Positions 52,930-61,409 of a DNA stretch of 64,000 nucleotides are shown here, piece by piece. Both the position numbers and the translations under genes were made by a program. The notes under the pieces were generated by a model, which made no database searches, had not been told where the DNA came from, and was given only the letters and a program-made list of their open reading frames with translations. The first letter of the stretch is position 1, and each line of letters begins with the position of its first letter. Source of the stretch: Hymenobacter rubripertinctus (lineage in GTDB: Bacteria > Bacteroidota > Bacteroidia > Cytophagales > Hymenobacteraceae); assembly GCF_003583925.1 (NCBI RefSeq), contig NZ_QYCN01000008.1, positions 1-64,000 on the forward strand, read 5' to 3'.

Positions 52930-54426
52930 TCAGAAGATGAAACCGGCTGTAAGGGTGGTCGTGAACCGGTTGGTGTCTATCTGAATGACGGGCGTTTGGT
53001 CGTTGGCCAGCGAATACGGCGTGTAGAGTAGGTTGCCCTTACTATATACGCCGCTGGCATCCAGGAAGAAGTTGTTTTGCCGCAGCCCAACGCCGCCCGT
53101 GTAGTAATTGCGGCTCTGGTTGGTAGCGCTGCTCTGGTATGGGCTGCCGTAGTGCGCGTACCCCGCCCGCACCCGAAATATATCCAGCCGCCCCTCAATG
53201 CCTGCCCGCAGGTTCAGCGCGTTGGTATACAAAGACCTCACGGCATCGTTATCCGGCCCAAAATCACGGTTGCTCCTTACGTTGCCATTGGTGTTGTTGG
53301 CGAGTTGCGCACTGGAATAGTCCACGTACTCCACGTCGCCGCTTAGGAAGCCACTTTTGCCCAGCACGACGGCCACCCCGGCAGTAGCCCGGAAAGGCGT
53401 AGTGAGCGTGTAGCTCAGCGGCTCATCATCAATGGCAAAACTTTTCGACATATAGCTTTTACCATCTACCGGTACTGGCTTGTCGAACCGTGCATCCAAC
53501 GAACTGCTGTACACTTCCTCCAGCTGAAAGTACGTGGGGGTTTGCACCGAGGCCCCGATACGCACCTCGTTAACGGGCTTGTAAATCAGGCCGATCCGGG
53601 CATTGATGCCCGAGCCCTTCGTGAGCAGATTATCCCGCAGCGTGAGCGAGGCGAAGGAAGTACCGTCGTCCTGGCTGACGGGCGTTACCGGCTGCGGGTC
53701 GGAAGCCGTCAGCACGTTCTCGGAGTTGTACCGGCTCGAAATAATGCCGACTCCACCGCCGATGTACAGCTTGTCCTGGTAGCTCGTGCCGTAGGCCAGG
53801 TCGAATTGCGTGTTGGCTCCGGTGCGCCGCACGGTTTCGCCCTGGTTCAGCTGCCCGGTATTGTCGAAATCGATTGGGATGTAGGTTCCCTGGGCATCCT
53901 TATCCGTGAGGTAGGTGTTGTAGGCCAGCTCGTCCAGGGCTCCCCCCTGGTTTTCACTGAAGCGCTGGAATATATCCTGCTCCAGATCGGGCTTGCCCTG
54001 ATAGCGGAAGCTCTGGTTGAAGTCGGCGGTGCGCGTAATGCCAATGGCAAACGAGCCGGCCCGCCAGGGGTTAGCATCATCATCGGGCCGACGGGTAGTA
54101 AACACCAGCCCCAGGTTGGCCACGTGCAGGTTACTGCGCGAATCAGCCGTTGTATTGCCAAAGCCCCGGCTATTGGAGCTGAGGTTGGTGAAACCGGGAG
54201 AAAACGTGAATTCCGAGCGTTGGTACATGCCCAAACCAGCCGGATTTACGGCCACCGAGCCAAAGTCACCCCCCACGGCGGTACTGGCTCCCCCGATGCC
54301 CAGGGTGCGGGCCGTGCCGGCGGGCTGCGTCTGCGAGTAGCGCAGGGCGTCGGTCTGATATTGAGCAAAGGCGTGGCTGGCCGAACCCATCAGGGCGACG
54401 GCAAAGCCATATTTCAGCAGTTTCAT
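52930..54426 (-). CDS. outer-membrane porin, OmpP1/FadL family
   Basis: 498 residues: signal MKLLKYGFAVALMGSASHAF. The N-terminal hatch-like GGASTAVGGDFGSVAVNPAG with GLGMYQRSEFTFSPG is characteristic of FadL/TodX transporters of hydrophobic compounds. It is followed by a long series of amphipathic strands (LYIGGGVGIISSRYNSENV, VRIGASVQTPTYFQLEEVY) ending in FTTTLTAGFIF. The Tyr/Gly-rich lipoprotein gene ends upstream on the same strand 99 bp away, and the two are probably cotranscribed. Confidence 0.9.
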   Translation of the reverse strand: MKLLKYGFAVALMGSASHAFAQYQTDALRYSQTQPAGTARTLGIGGASTAVGGDFGSVAVNPAGLGMYQRSEFTFSPGFTNLSSNSRGFGNTTADSRSNLHVANLGLVFTTRRPDDDANPWRAGSFAIGITRTADFNQSFRYQGKPDLEQDIFQRFSENQGGALDELAYNTYLTDKDAQGTYIPIDFDNTGQLNQGETVRRTGANTQFDLAYGTSYQDKLYIGGGVGIISSRYNSENVLTASDPQPVTPVSQDDGTSFASLTLRDNLLTKGSGINARIGLIYKPVNEVRIGASVQTPTYFQLEEVYSSSLDARFDKPVPVDGKSYMSKSFAIDDEPLSYTLTTPFRATAGVAVVLGKSGFLSGDVEYVDYSSAQLANNTNGNVRSNRDFGPDNDAVRSLYTNALNLRAGIEGRLDIFRVRAGYAHYGSPYQSSATNQSRNYYTGGVGLRQNNFFLDASGVYSKGNLLYTPYSLANDQTPVIQIDTNRFTTTLTAGFIF

Positions 54427-54525
54427 GGAAGGAAGAGAAGGGGTACCCAACCCGCCGAAACGGGCCAGGTACCAGACCAGATAAGATAAAAGAAGCCAGC
54501 TAATCAGGCAACGGAGCGGGCCAAG

Positions 54526-55884
54526 TTAGCGCCGCCGACTGCCGCCGCCGCTCGAACTGCCCCCGGAGCTACCACTGCCGCTGCCGCTGCTGCTGCCACT
54601 ACTCCGCGAAGGAGCCGAGTAAGACCCCGAAGACTCGGAGCGGGACGGCTGCGAATACGTCCGCGCGGGTTGTGAGCGGCGAGGCTCGGAGTAAGTAGGC
54701 GCAGGCTCCGAAGCGGGAGCCGGAGCACTTTCGAACAACCGCTGCCGACGCGGCTGATCGGCCACCCGGGGCTGGTCGGGCGCGGGCGCGGGGGAGGAAG
54801 AAACGCTGCCCGGGTTCCAGTCGGCCCGCCGGCGCCGGCCGTAGTCGTTGTTGGCAGGGTTGTCGGGCTGGCCACCCGGCGTGGGCGTGGCCACGGTACC
54901 ACCGGCGCTATTGTCCAGCACGCGCCAGCGCCGCCCTTCCGGCCGGGTATCGGGCGTCGGAGCAGGCAATTGCTGGATAGGCTGGTCGGCTTGGTCGACC
55001 ACCTGCCGGCCCCGGCGACCAGACAGGGTTGTCTCCGGTAATTGCTCCGGCGTTGAAGCAGTGCCTGATGGGGTTGTTGGCTCCTGGACCCGACGGCGGC
55101 TGCCGGGTTGGGTTGCCCCGGCCGAAGTTACACCGTTGGTCTGCGGAGCACTAAAGCCGCCCTCCTGCACCCGCCGACGGCCGGTGGTGGTAGCGCCATC
55201 TGCGGCGGTAAAGCCCGCGCCGTCCCCCGTCCGGTCGCGCCGGCCGCTGTAGGTAGCCTGGCGGGCGGGGCGGTAGTTGTTAACGCCGGTATAGCCACCG
55301 TAACCCCCGTAGCCGTAGCCCCCGTAGCCATAGCCCCCGTAACCACCCCACGGACGGTTGTAATAGTAGTCGTAGGGACTGTAGCCATATCCGTAACCAA
55401 AGGGCCGGTACCAGGGCCGACCGATATTAATAATCACGCTCACTCCTCCATAACCGTAGTAAGGCTGGTAGAAGGGGTCGTAATAGCCATAAGGTGAGTA
55501 GGGCGAGCCATATCCGTAAGCCGAGCCACCGTACCAGAAGGGGTCGGTGTAGGCAAAGTCATAATACCCCAGGCTCGAACCCCGGTAGGGAGTATGAAAG
55601 CGCCGCAGCCGGGAAGCATAGTAGTAATCATCGTCGTAGTACTCGGCCGGGCTGCCGGCAGCGGCAGTGCTGCCGGTATAGTCCGGATTCACCACGTCGC
55701 CCGAATTCGCGCCCTGGTCGGCCGGCTGGGCGGCCGCCATGGCCGGGGCCGTCGCTACCACTTTGTCCGACGCGGAATAGTACATTCCGTCGTTTTCGGT
55801 GGTAGTCAGATAAGAACTACTGGCGCAGCCCCCCAGCGTAAGCAGGGTGAGGGCAGGCAATAAGGATGGAAGTATCTTTTTCAT
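54526..55884 (-). CDS. Tyr/Gly-rich low-complexity lipoprotein
   Basis: 452 residues: MKKILPSLLPALTLLTLGGC is a lipoprotein signal. Residues about 80-200 are extremely rich in Tyr, Gly and Pro (YDDDYYYASRLRRFHTPYRG, GYGGYGYGGYGYGGYGGYTG). Residues 200-400 are Arg/Pro/Thr-rich with repeated RRRVQ/GRRGR/GRRWRVLD-like motifs, and the end is a Ser/Gly tract (SSGSGSGSSGGSSSGGGSRR). No folded domain is evident. It looks like an intrinsically disordered surface or adhesive protein upstream of a FadL-type porin. Confidence 0.85.
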   Translation of the reverse strand: MKKILPSLLPALTLLTLGGCASSSYLTTTENDGMYYSASDKVVATAPAMAAAQPADQGANSGDVVNPDYTGSTAAAGSPAEYYDDDYYYASRLRRFHTPYRGSSLGYYDFAYTDPFWYGGSAYGYGSPYSPYGYYDPFYQPYYGYGGVSVIINIGRPWYRPFGYGYGYSPYDYYYNRPWGGYGGYGYGGYGYGGYGGYTGVNNYRPARQATYSGRRDRTGDGAGFTAADGATTTGRRRVQEGGFSAPQTNGVTSAGATQPGSRRRVQEPTTPSGTASTPEQLPETTLSGRRGRQVVDQADQPIQQLPAPTPDTRPEGRRWRVLDNSAGGTVATPTPGGQPDNPANNDYGRRRRADWNPGSVSSSPAPAPDQPRVADQPRRQRLFESAPAPASEPAPTYSEPRRSQPARTYSQPSRSESSGSYSAPSRSSGSSSGSGSGSSGGSSSGGGSRRR

Positions 55885-56072
55885 GGCGGCTACGACGTAA
55901 GGTTGGAATCAGAAAGTGGAGGCTGGGTGAAGCCCGGGCGGCGCAGGCCGCTAAAGCCCCGTTCCTCCGGATTTAATAACGTAATTTGGGGCCGAAACGG
56001 TGCCCTTTTCCTACTTCAAATCTTGTACCAGAACAAGGAACTTTTTCACTTACTCAAAAGATACTTCGAAAG

Positions 56073-57548
56073 ATGAGCAAAAGTTTGCCCAAGCGTACGG
56101 AAGATTATTCCCTGTGGTACAACGAGTTGGTAAAGCGTGCCGGACTGGCCGAAAACTCCTCCGTACGGGGCTGCATGGTGATCAAGCCCTATGGCTACGC
56201 TATCTGGGAGAAGATGCAGCGCACCCTGGACGACATGTTCAAGCGCACGGGCCACGAAAACGCGTATTTCCCGCTTTTCGTCCCCAAAAGCCTGTTCGAG
56301 GCGGAAGAAAAAAATGCGGAGGGATTTGCCAAGGAGTGCGCCGTAGTCACCCACTACCGCCTCCAGAACGACCCCGATAAGCCCGGCAAGCTGCGCGTCG
56401 ACCCCAACGCCAAACTCGAAGAAGAGCTCATTGTTCGTCCGACCTCGGAGGCCATTATCTGGAGCACCTATAAAGGCTGGATTCAGAGCTACCGCGACCT
56501 GCCGCTGCTCATCAACCAGTGGGCCAACGTGGTGCGCTGGGAAATGCGCACCCGCCTGTTTCTTCGCACCGCCGAGTTCCTCTGGCAGGAAGGCCACACG
56601 GCCCACGCCACCGCTGAGGAAGCCCTGGCCGAAACCCGTCAGATGCTGGACGTGTACGCGCAGTTTGCCGAGGAATGGCTGGCCCTGCCGGTGGTGAAGG
56701 GCGTGAAAACGGAAAATGAGCGGTTTGCCGGAGCCGTCGAAACGTATTGTATCGAGGGCCTGATGCAGGATGGCAAGGCCCTCCAGGCGGGCACTTCCCA
56801 CTTCCTGGGCCAGAACTTCGCCAAGGCCTTCGACGTGCAGTTCCAGACCAAAGAAGGGGGTCTTGAGCACGTGTGGGGCACCAGTTGGGGCGTGAGCACC
56901 CGCCTGATGGGGGCCCTCGTTATGGCGCACTCCGACGACGAAGGCCTCGTGCTGCCGCCCAAACTGGCTCCCATCCAGGTGGTTATTGTGCCCATTTATA
57001 AGGCCGGCCAGCTCGACGAGTTGCGGGAGCGTATCCGCCCCATGCAGATGGGCCTGATTGAGCGCGGTATCTCCGTAAAACTGGACGACCGCGACACGGA
57101 GCGCCCCGGCTACAAGTTTGCCGAGTGGGAGCTCAAGGGCGTGCCCGTCCGCATTGCCGTGGGTATGCGCGACCTGGAGGCCGGCACCGTGGAAGTAGCC
57201 CGCCGCGATACCAAGGAGAAGATGACCCTGCCCCTGGCCGACATCGTGGCCAGCGTGGATCAGCTGCTGGCCGATATACAGCAGAACATTTACCGCCGGG
57301 CCTTGCACTACCGCGAGGAGCACACCACCCGCGTGGAGACCTATGAGGAGTTCAAGCAGGTGCTCGACGGCAAGGGCGGTTTTGTGGTGGCTCACTACGA
57401 TGGCACGCCCGAAACGGAGGAGCGCATCAAAGACGAAACCAAGGCGACCATCCGGTGCCTGGCCCTCAACGAGCCCGAAGAGGCCGGCATCTGCATCCTC
57501 ACTGGCCGCCCTTCCACCCGCCGCGCCCACTTCGCCCGGGCCTACTAG
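56073..57548 (+). CDS. proS: prolyl-tRNA synthetase (short, archaeal/eukaryotic type)
   Basis: 491 residues. Class II aaRS core with motif 1 region [20 protein letters not shown], motif 2 [27 protein letters not shown] and motif 3 [15 protein letters not shown]. Then an anticodon-binding domain ([20 protein letters not shown]) and the extra C-terminal zinc-binding-like domain ending [11 protein letters not shown]. It lacks the editing insertion of E. coli ProRS, typical for Bacteroidota. ATG 56073 ([13 protein letters not shown]) gives the family length. Confidence 0.96.
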   Translation: MSKSLPKRTEDYSLWYNELVKRAGLAENSSVRGCMVIKPYGYAIWEKMQRTLDDMFKRTGHENAYFPLFVPKSLFEAEEKNAEGFAKECAVVTHYRLQNDPDKPGKLRVDPNAKLEEELIVRPTSEAIIWSTYKGWIQSYRDLPLLINQWANVVRWEMRTRLFLRTAEFLWQEGHTAHATAEEALAETRQMLDVYAQFAEEWLALPVVKGVKTENERFAGAVETYCIEGLMQDGKALQAGTSHFLGQNFAKAFDVQFQTKEGGLEHVWGTSWGVSTRLMGALVMAHSDDEGLVLPPKLAPIQVVIVPIYKAGQLDELRERIRPMQMGLIERGISVKLDDRDTERPGYKFAEWELKGVPVRIAVGMRDLEAGTVEVARRDTKEKMTLPLADIVASVDQLLADIQQNIYRRALHYREEHTTRVETYEEFKQVLDGKGGFVVAHYDGTPETEERIKDETKATIRCLALNEPEEAGICILTGRPSTRRAHFARAY

Positions 57549-57627
57549 GACCACGGACTAGCGCAGATTTTGGGGGCGATAACGCCAGAGCGACGCTTCG
57601 CCTCCGGCCAGCCCGCTATGACCTGTC

Positions 57628-57685
57628 AGTCGCCCAAACGAACCGCCCCGGCCACTTATGGCCGGGGCGGTTCGTTTGGGCGACT
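57628..57685. terminator. 26-bp perfect inverted repeat between convergent genes
   Basis: Arms 57628-57653 and 57660-57685 are exact reverse complements around a 6-nt loop, placed between proS and the GreA/B-like gene. Confidence 0.85.
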
Positions 57686-57701
57686 AGCTAGCCTCCAGAA
57701 T

Positions 57702-58211
57702 TCAATAGGCGATGCTGATGACTTCTACCTCTTCGGTTTTCGACCCCAGTCGCAGGTGCACGCGCTGGCCTAGCCGGGCTCCCTGCACGGCGCGGGCAAT
57801 GGGCGCGACGAAGGCAATTTTTCCGGCCGCCACATCCGCCTCATCCACCCCTACGATGGCAAACTGGCGCTCCGGCCCCTGGCCCGCTACCGGCCGCAGC
57901 GTAACGCAGGCGCCGAACCGGACCTCACGGGCCGGCTGGGCCGCTGGTTCTACTACCCGGGCGCTGGCAATCCGGTCGTTGAGGGCGCTGAGCTGGCCGT
58001 TGAGCACCGTGAGGCGGCGGGTGCGGTCGGCGGCGTTGTCGCGGTTGGCCTCGGCGGCGGTGCGGGTGACTTCCAGCTGCGTTAATTCCTGACGCAGCTG
58101 CTCCAGGCCGGCGGGCGTGACGTAGTTGGTTGTGCCGGGCGGCAGCGCGGCCCGGGGCGGAATGATGGGAACTTCGAGAGAATCGTCTTCCTTGGTGAAT
58201 GCTCGGCTCAT
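57702..58211 (-). CDS. GreA/GreB-family transcription elongation factor
   Basis: 169 residues. N-terminal coiled-coil (YVTPAGLEQLRQELTQLEVT, LNGQLSALNDRIASARVVEP). C-terminal FKBP-like domain (FGACVTLRPVAG, AIVGVDEADVAAGKIAFVAP, VHLRLGSKTEEVEVISIAY). It could rescue stalled RNA polymerase by transcript cleavage or act as a Gre-like competitor; the coiled-coil tip acidic pair was not confirmed. The start MSRAFTKEDDSLE is chosen over the longer frame to 58361. Confidence 0.85.
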   Translation of the reverse strand: MSRAFTKEDDSLEVPIIPPRAALPPGTTNYVTPAGLEQLRQELTQLEVTRTAAEANRDNAADRTRRLTVLNGQLSALNDRIASARVVEPAAQPAREVRFGACVTLRPVAGQGPERQFAIVGVDEADVAAGKIAFVAPIARAVQGARLGQRVHLRLGSKTEEVEVISIAY

Positions 58212-58275
58212 AGTACCTTGGTTAACGCGGGCAGGGCCGGGGTAGTTATGCGTTTTGTGAGCAGATACGCTCCGG

Positions 58276-58854
58276 CTACGCAGGCAGGCAGACGGCGGCC
58301 CTCCCGGCTCCGGCCGCCCGTGTGGCCTGGGCCAGGTGCCGCTGGGCATGAGCCACCACAAACAGCAGCGCCTCCCCGTTTCGCAGCTTTAGTAGCCGCA
58401 GAAATTCGACCGGCACCGCCTTCCGGTTGAGGTCGGACGCCGGAGCTGTCCGGATCAGGCGGGCCAGTTCCACCAGCTGGTTTTCCAGTTCGGCTACTAC
58501 CGCTGCGGCCGATAACAGGCTGCTAACGGGGTTCATGCGCGGTAGTGTGCGGTGGGGTTGCGCGTTTTCGGGCCGAACCAGCTCGTACGATTTCCTGCCC
58601 AGCCAACTAAAACGCACCGGGGCCAGCCGGTGGGCAGGACGGGCGGGGCGGGCCAGGGCCTGACGCAGCGCCGGCAGGTAATGGCGGCCGTAGCGGTTCA
58701 GGTGTTCCAGGCACTCCAATGCGCTCCAGCTGCCAGGGGCCGGACGGTGGTTAAGCACCGCTTCGGACTGGGGCCGCAGCTCCGTTGCCAAAGTCACCTG
58801 CAAGGCCTGGGTGCGGCGGGCAAGGTCGGCCAGAAAGTCAGCGGCTGATTCCAT
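58276..58854 (-). CDS. DinB-superfamily protein
   Basis: 192 residues, predicted four-helix bundle. WSALECLEHLNRYGRHYLPA has the first metal-ligand His and HAQRHLAQATRA at the C-terminus has the two others, the arrangement of DinB/YfiT metal-dependent transferases. Substrate unknown; relatives act as thiol-S-transferases or are stress-linked. It starts MESAADFLADLA and lies 104 bp after the Crp/Fnr gene on the same strand. Confidence 0.8.
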   Translation of the reverse strand: MESAADFLADLARRTQALQVTLATELRPQSEAVLNHRPAPGSWSALECLEHLNRYGRHYLPALRQALARPARPAHRLAPVRFSWLGRKSYELVRPENAQPHRTLPRMNPVSSLLSAAAVVAELENQLVELARLIRTAPASDLNRKAVPVEFLRLLKLRNGEALLFVVAHAQRHLAQATRAAGAGRAAVCLPA

Positions 58855-58958
58855 GAGCGGAAGCGGAAGGGTGAATGCATGGCAAACTTCCCCTTTTTCC
58901 AGGCCCGGAATCTTGATCGGGCGCAAGATTTGGGACCTCACCCGGCTCGGCCCGGCCT

Positions 58959-59540
58959 TCAGCGCAGGCGGCTCAGGGTTTCGGGCGTCATGCGCAGGTA
59001 GGAGGCAATGTATTTGTGCGGCACCCGTTGAAAAAGCTGGGGGCTACGCGCCAGCAGCCGCGCGTAGCGGCGGGCGGGTTCGGGAAGCAGCAAATCGATT
59101 TCGCGCTCAATCCGGCCCAGCAGGTTGCGCTCCAACTCGGCCCGCCAGAAATGCGCCAGAGCCGGAATCTGGTCCAGACTGCCCATAAACTCCGCCCGTC
59201 CGATGCTTAGCAGCTCGCTCCGCCGCAACGCCTGAATGGCGTATTCGGAAGGCTGCTGGCTGATAAACGACGGGAATGAGCAAAGCAGCGTGGCCTCGTA
59301 CCCAAATCCGACGCAGATGTCCTCGGCTTCGGTTGGGTAACAGATGCGCAGTACCCCCTGGCCCACGAAGTAGAGCCGCTGCTCCACCTGTCCCGGCCGG
59401 ATCAGAAAGTCGCCGCGCCGGAGCGGGGGCACGGGCTGCCAACGGGCCACGAATGCCGCCGCTTCCGCCGCCGACAGGCCGGGAACGGCGCGGACCAGCT
59501 CAAGCAGCCGACCGGCCGGGTTTGGGAGCATAGGGCGCAT
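58959..59540 (-). CDS. Crp/Fnr-family transcriptional regulator
   Basis: 193 residues. Cyclic-nucleotide-binding-like beta-roll (about 25-115: PPLRRGDFLIRPGQVEQRLY, VGQGVLRICY), a long dimerisation helix, and a short helix-turn-helix ending VPHKYIASYLRMTPETLSRL, the typical end of Bacteroidota members. No Cys cluster for an iron-sulphur centre, so a small-molecule ligand is more likely. It reads towards the DinB-like gene and may control it. The exact start among three close in-frame Met codons is uncertain. Confidence 0.9.
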   Translation of the reverse strand: MRPMLPNPAGRLLELVRAVPGLSAAEAAAFVARWQPVPPLRRGDFLIRPGQVEQRLYFVGQGVLRICYPTEAEDICVGFGYEATLLCSFPSFISQQPSEYAIQALRRSELLSIGRAEFMGSLDQIPALAHFWRAELERNLLGRIEREIDLLLPEPARRYARLLARSPQLFQRVPHKYIASYLRMTPETLSRLR

Positions 59541-59603
59541 AGGGTTGGGTATTGCAAAGGAGGTGGCGGGCACAAAATAAAGAAAGGCCGGGGCTTAGCG
59601 CCG

Positions 59604-59611
59604 TAGGTTTG
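59604..59611 (+). promoter_or_regulatory. -7 element of nfeD-floA
   Basis: TAGGTTTG, a perfect TAnnTTTG, 26 nt upstream of the nfeD ATG. TATCTTTT at 59614-59621 is a second, weaker match. Confidence 0.5.
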
Positions 59612-59636
59612 TGTATCTTTTCCCAACCAAACTGCT

Positions 59637-60110
59637 ATGTGTATGGACTGGCTGACGATTGCGCTCCTTCTCTTTTTCGGCCTGGCCTTCCTGGTAGTCG
59701 AAGTGATTTTCATTCCCGGCACTACGGTGGTCGGGCTGGTGGGCTTCGGGCTGCTGGCGGCCGGCATCTGGTTCAGCTACCGCGACCTGGGCACCTCTAC
59801 GGGCCACCTGCTACTCGCGGCCTCGGCCGTATTCATCGGGGCACTGGTCTATGTGGGGCTGCGGCCCCGCAACCTCAACCGCATGGCCCTCACCCAGGAA
59901 AACCACGGCCACGTGCTTGATGCACGTCACGCCGACGTGCTGCCCGGCACCGTGGGCCGCACGCTTTCGGCCCTGCGCCCCGCCGGCACGGCCCTCTTCG
60001 CCGAGGCCCGCCGCGAAGTCACGACCCGCGGTGAGTTCGTGGCCGCCGGCTCCGACGTGCAGGTCGTCGGCATCGAGCAAAACCGCATCGTCGTGCAGCA
60101 AATCGTCTGA
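59637..60110 (+). CDS. NfeD-like membrane protein
   Basis: 157 residues. Two or three hydrophobic segments (about 4-25, 30-45, 55-72) with FIPGTTVVGLVGFGLLAAG. A C-terminal OB-fold of the NfeD type follows (GTVGRTLSALRPAGTALFAE, GEFVAAGSDVQVVGIEQNRI). The short, protease-less NfeD form is nearly always encoded beside floA, as here, and helps organise flotillin-like membrane microdomains. Confidence 0.92.
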   Translation: MCMDWLTIALLLFFGLAFLVVEVIFIPGTTVVGLVGFGLLAAGIWFSYRDLGTSTGHLLLAASAVFIGALVYVGLRPRNLNRMALTQENHGHVLDARHADVLPGTVGRTLSALRPAGTALFAEARREVTTRGEFVAAGSDVQVVGIEQNRIVVQQIV

Positions 60111-60113
60111 TTT

Positions 60114-60190
60114 CAGTGGCCAGTGGCCAGTGTTGAGAACGAACTGGCAACTGAACACGGGCAACTGGACACTGAACACGGGCAACTGAA
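60114..60190. repeat. short direct repeats between nfeD and floA
   Basis: CAGTGGC units at 60114-60131 are followed by two copies of CTGAACACGGGCAACTG (60151-60167, 60172-60188). The CAACTG-rich composition resembles the octamer block at 31340-31531. Confidence 0.75.
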
Positions 60191-60213
60191 TACTCACCAA
60201 CTCCCTATTTCGT

Positions 60214-61221
60214 ATGCTGATTAACTCTCCCTTCTTTCCGCTCATTGTGGGCGGTATTGTGCTGCTGGTGTTCCTGTACTTTTTTCCGATCAGCCTCTGG
60301 ATTACGGCGCTGTTTTCGGGCGTGCGCATCAGCCTGTTCCAGCTCGCGTTTATGCGGGTGCGCAAGGTGCCGCCGTCCCTGATCGTGAACTCCATGATTA
60401 CCTCCACCAAGGCCGGCCTGGCCCTCACGGCCAACGACCTGGAGACCCACTACCTGGCTGGCGGCAACGTGCCCAGCGTCATCAAGGCCTTGATTTCGGC
60501 CGACAAGGCCAACATCCCGCTCACGTTCAAGCAGGCCACCGCCATTGATCTGGCCGGGCGCGACGTATTTGCGGCCGTCACGACGAGCGTAAATCCCAAG
60601 GTGATTAACACGCCCAATGTGGCTGCCGTGGCCCAGGATGGCATTCAGCTCATCGCCAAGGCCCGCGTAACGGTGCGCGCCAACATTGCCCAGCTCGTGG
60701 GCGGGGCCGGCGAGGAAACCATTCTGGCCCGCGTGGGTGAGGGTATCGTCACCAGCATCGGCTCCTCGCGCTCCCACAAGGAGGTGCTCGAAAACCCCGA
60801 CAAAATTTCCAAGCTCGTGCTCAGCAAGGGCCTTGACGCGGGCACGGCCTTCGAAATCCTGTCCATCGACATTGCCGACATCGACATCGGGGAAAACATC
60901 GGGGCCAAGCTCCAGATTGACCAGGCCACGGCCGACCTCAAGGTGGCCGAAGCCAAAGCCGAAGAGCGCCGGGCCATGGCCGTAGCCGTGGAGCAGGAGA
61001 ATCGCGCCAAAACCCAGGAAGCCAAGGCCCGCGTAGTCGAGGCCGAAGCCGAAATCCCGAAGGCCATGGCCGAAGCCTTCCGCAACGGCAACCTCGGCAT
61101 CATGGACTACTACAAAATGCGCAACATCCAGTCTGATACCGATATGCGCGACTCCATCGCCAACCCCGGCAACCAGAACAGCAGCACCAAGCCCGGCCGC
61201 GACGAAACCCGGCTAAGCTGA
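60214..61221 (+). CDS. floA: flotillin-like protein FloA
   Basis: 335 residues, the usual FloA (UPF0365/YqfA) length. An N-terminal membrane-inserted segment ([20 protein letters not shown]) is followed by the band-7-like domain ([55 protein letters not shown]) and a long Ala/Glu helical region ([20 protein letters not shown]). It scaffolds membrane microdomains together with the NfeD protein encoded just upstream. Confidence 0.96.
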   Translation: MLINSPFFPLIVGGIVLLVFLYFFPISLWITALFSGVRISLFQLAFMRVRKVPPSLIVNSMITSTKAGLALTANDLETHYLAGGNVPSVIKALISADKANIPLTFKQATAIDLAGRDVFAAVTTSVNPKVINTPNVAAVAQDGIQLIAKARVTVRANIAQLVGGAGEETILARVGEGIVTSIGSSRSHKEVLENPDKISKLVLSKGLDAGTAFEILSIDIADIDIGENIGAKLQIDQATADLKVAEAKAEERRAMAVAVEQENRAKTQEAKARVVEAEAEIPKAMAEAFRNGNLGIMDYYKMRNIQSDTDMRDSIANPGNQNSSTKPGRDETRLS

Positions 61222-61233
61222 TTTTTTGGAGCT

Positions 61234-61395
61234 GTTAGCTGGGAGCCATTAGCTGTTAGCCTGACCATTCAACGCCCCGACGAAGAAAGGACCTTACTTG
61301 ACCCGAACGAATCGTTCTGGTTGAGTAAGGTCCTTTTACTTTGTGCCACGGGGTTACCGGGCAGTTGAGCTAACAGCTAATGGCTCTCAGCTAAC
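61234..61395. repeat. 27-bp inverted repeat enclosing a terminator
   Basis: Arms 61234-61260 and 61369-61395 pair with one mismatch. Each contains GTTAGCTG-like units. The hairpin at 61286-61336 lies inside, so two palindromes are nested between the convergent floA and OmpA genes. Confidence 0.85.
61286..61336. terminator. terminator hairpin between floA and the OmpA-family gene
   Basis: A 13-bp outer stem (AAAGGACCTTACT, 61286-61298, with 61324-61336) plus an inner GAACGA/TCGTTC pair, with A and T runs outside for both directions. Confidence 0.8.
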
Positions 61396-61409
61396 CGCTT
61401 AAAACAAGC

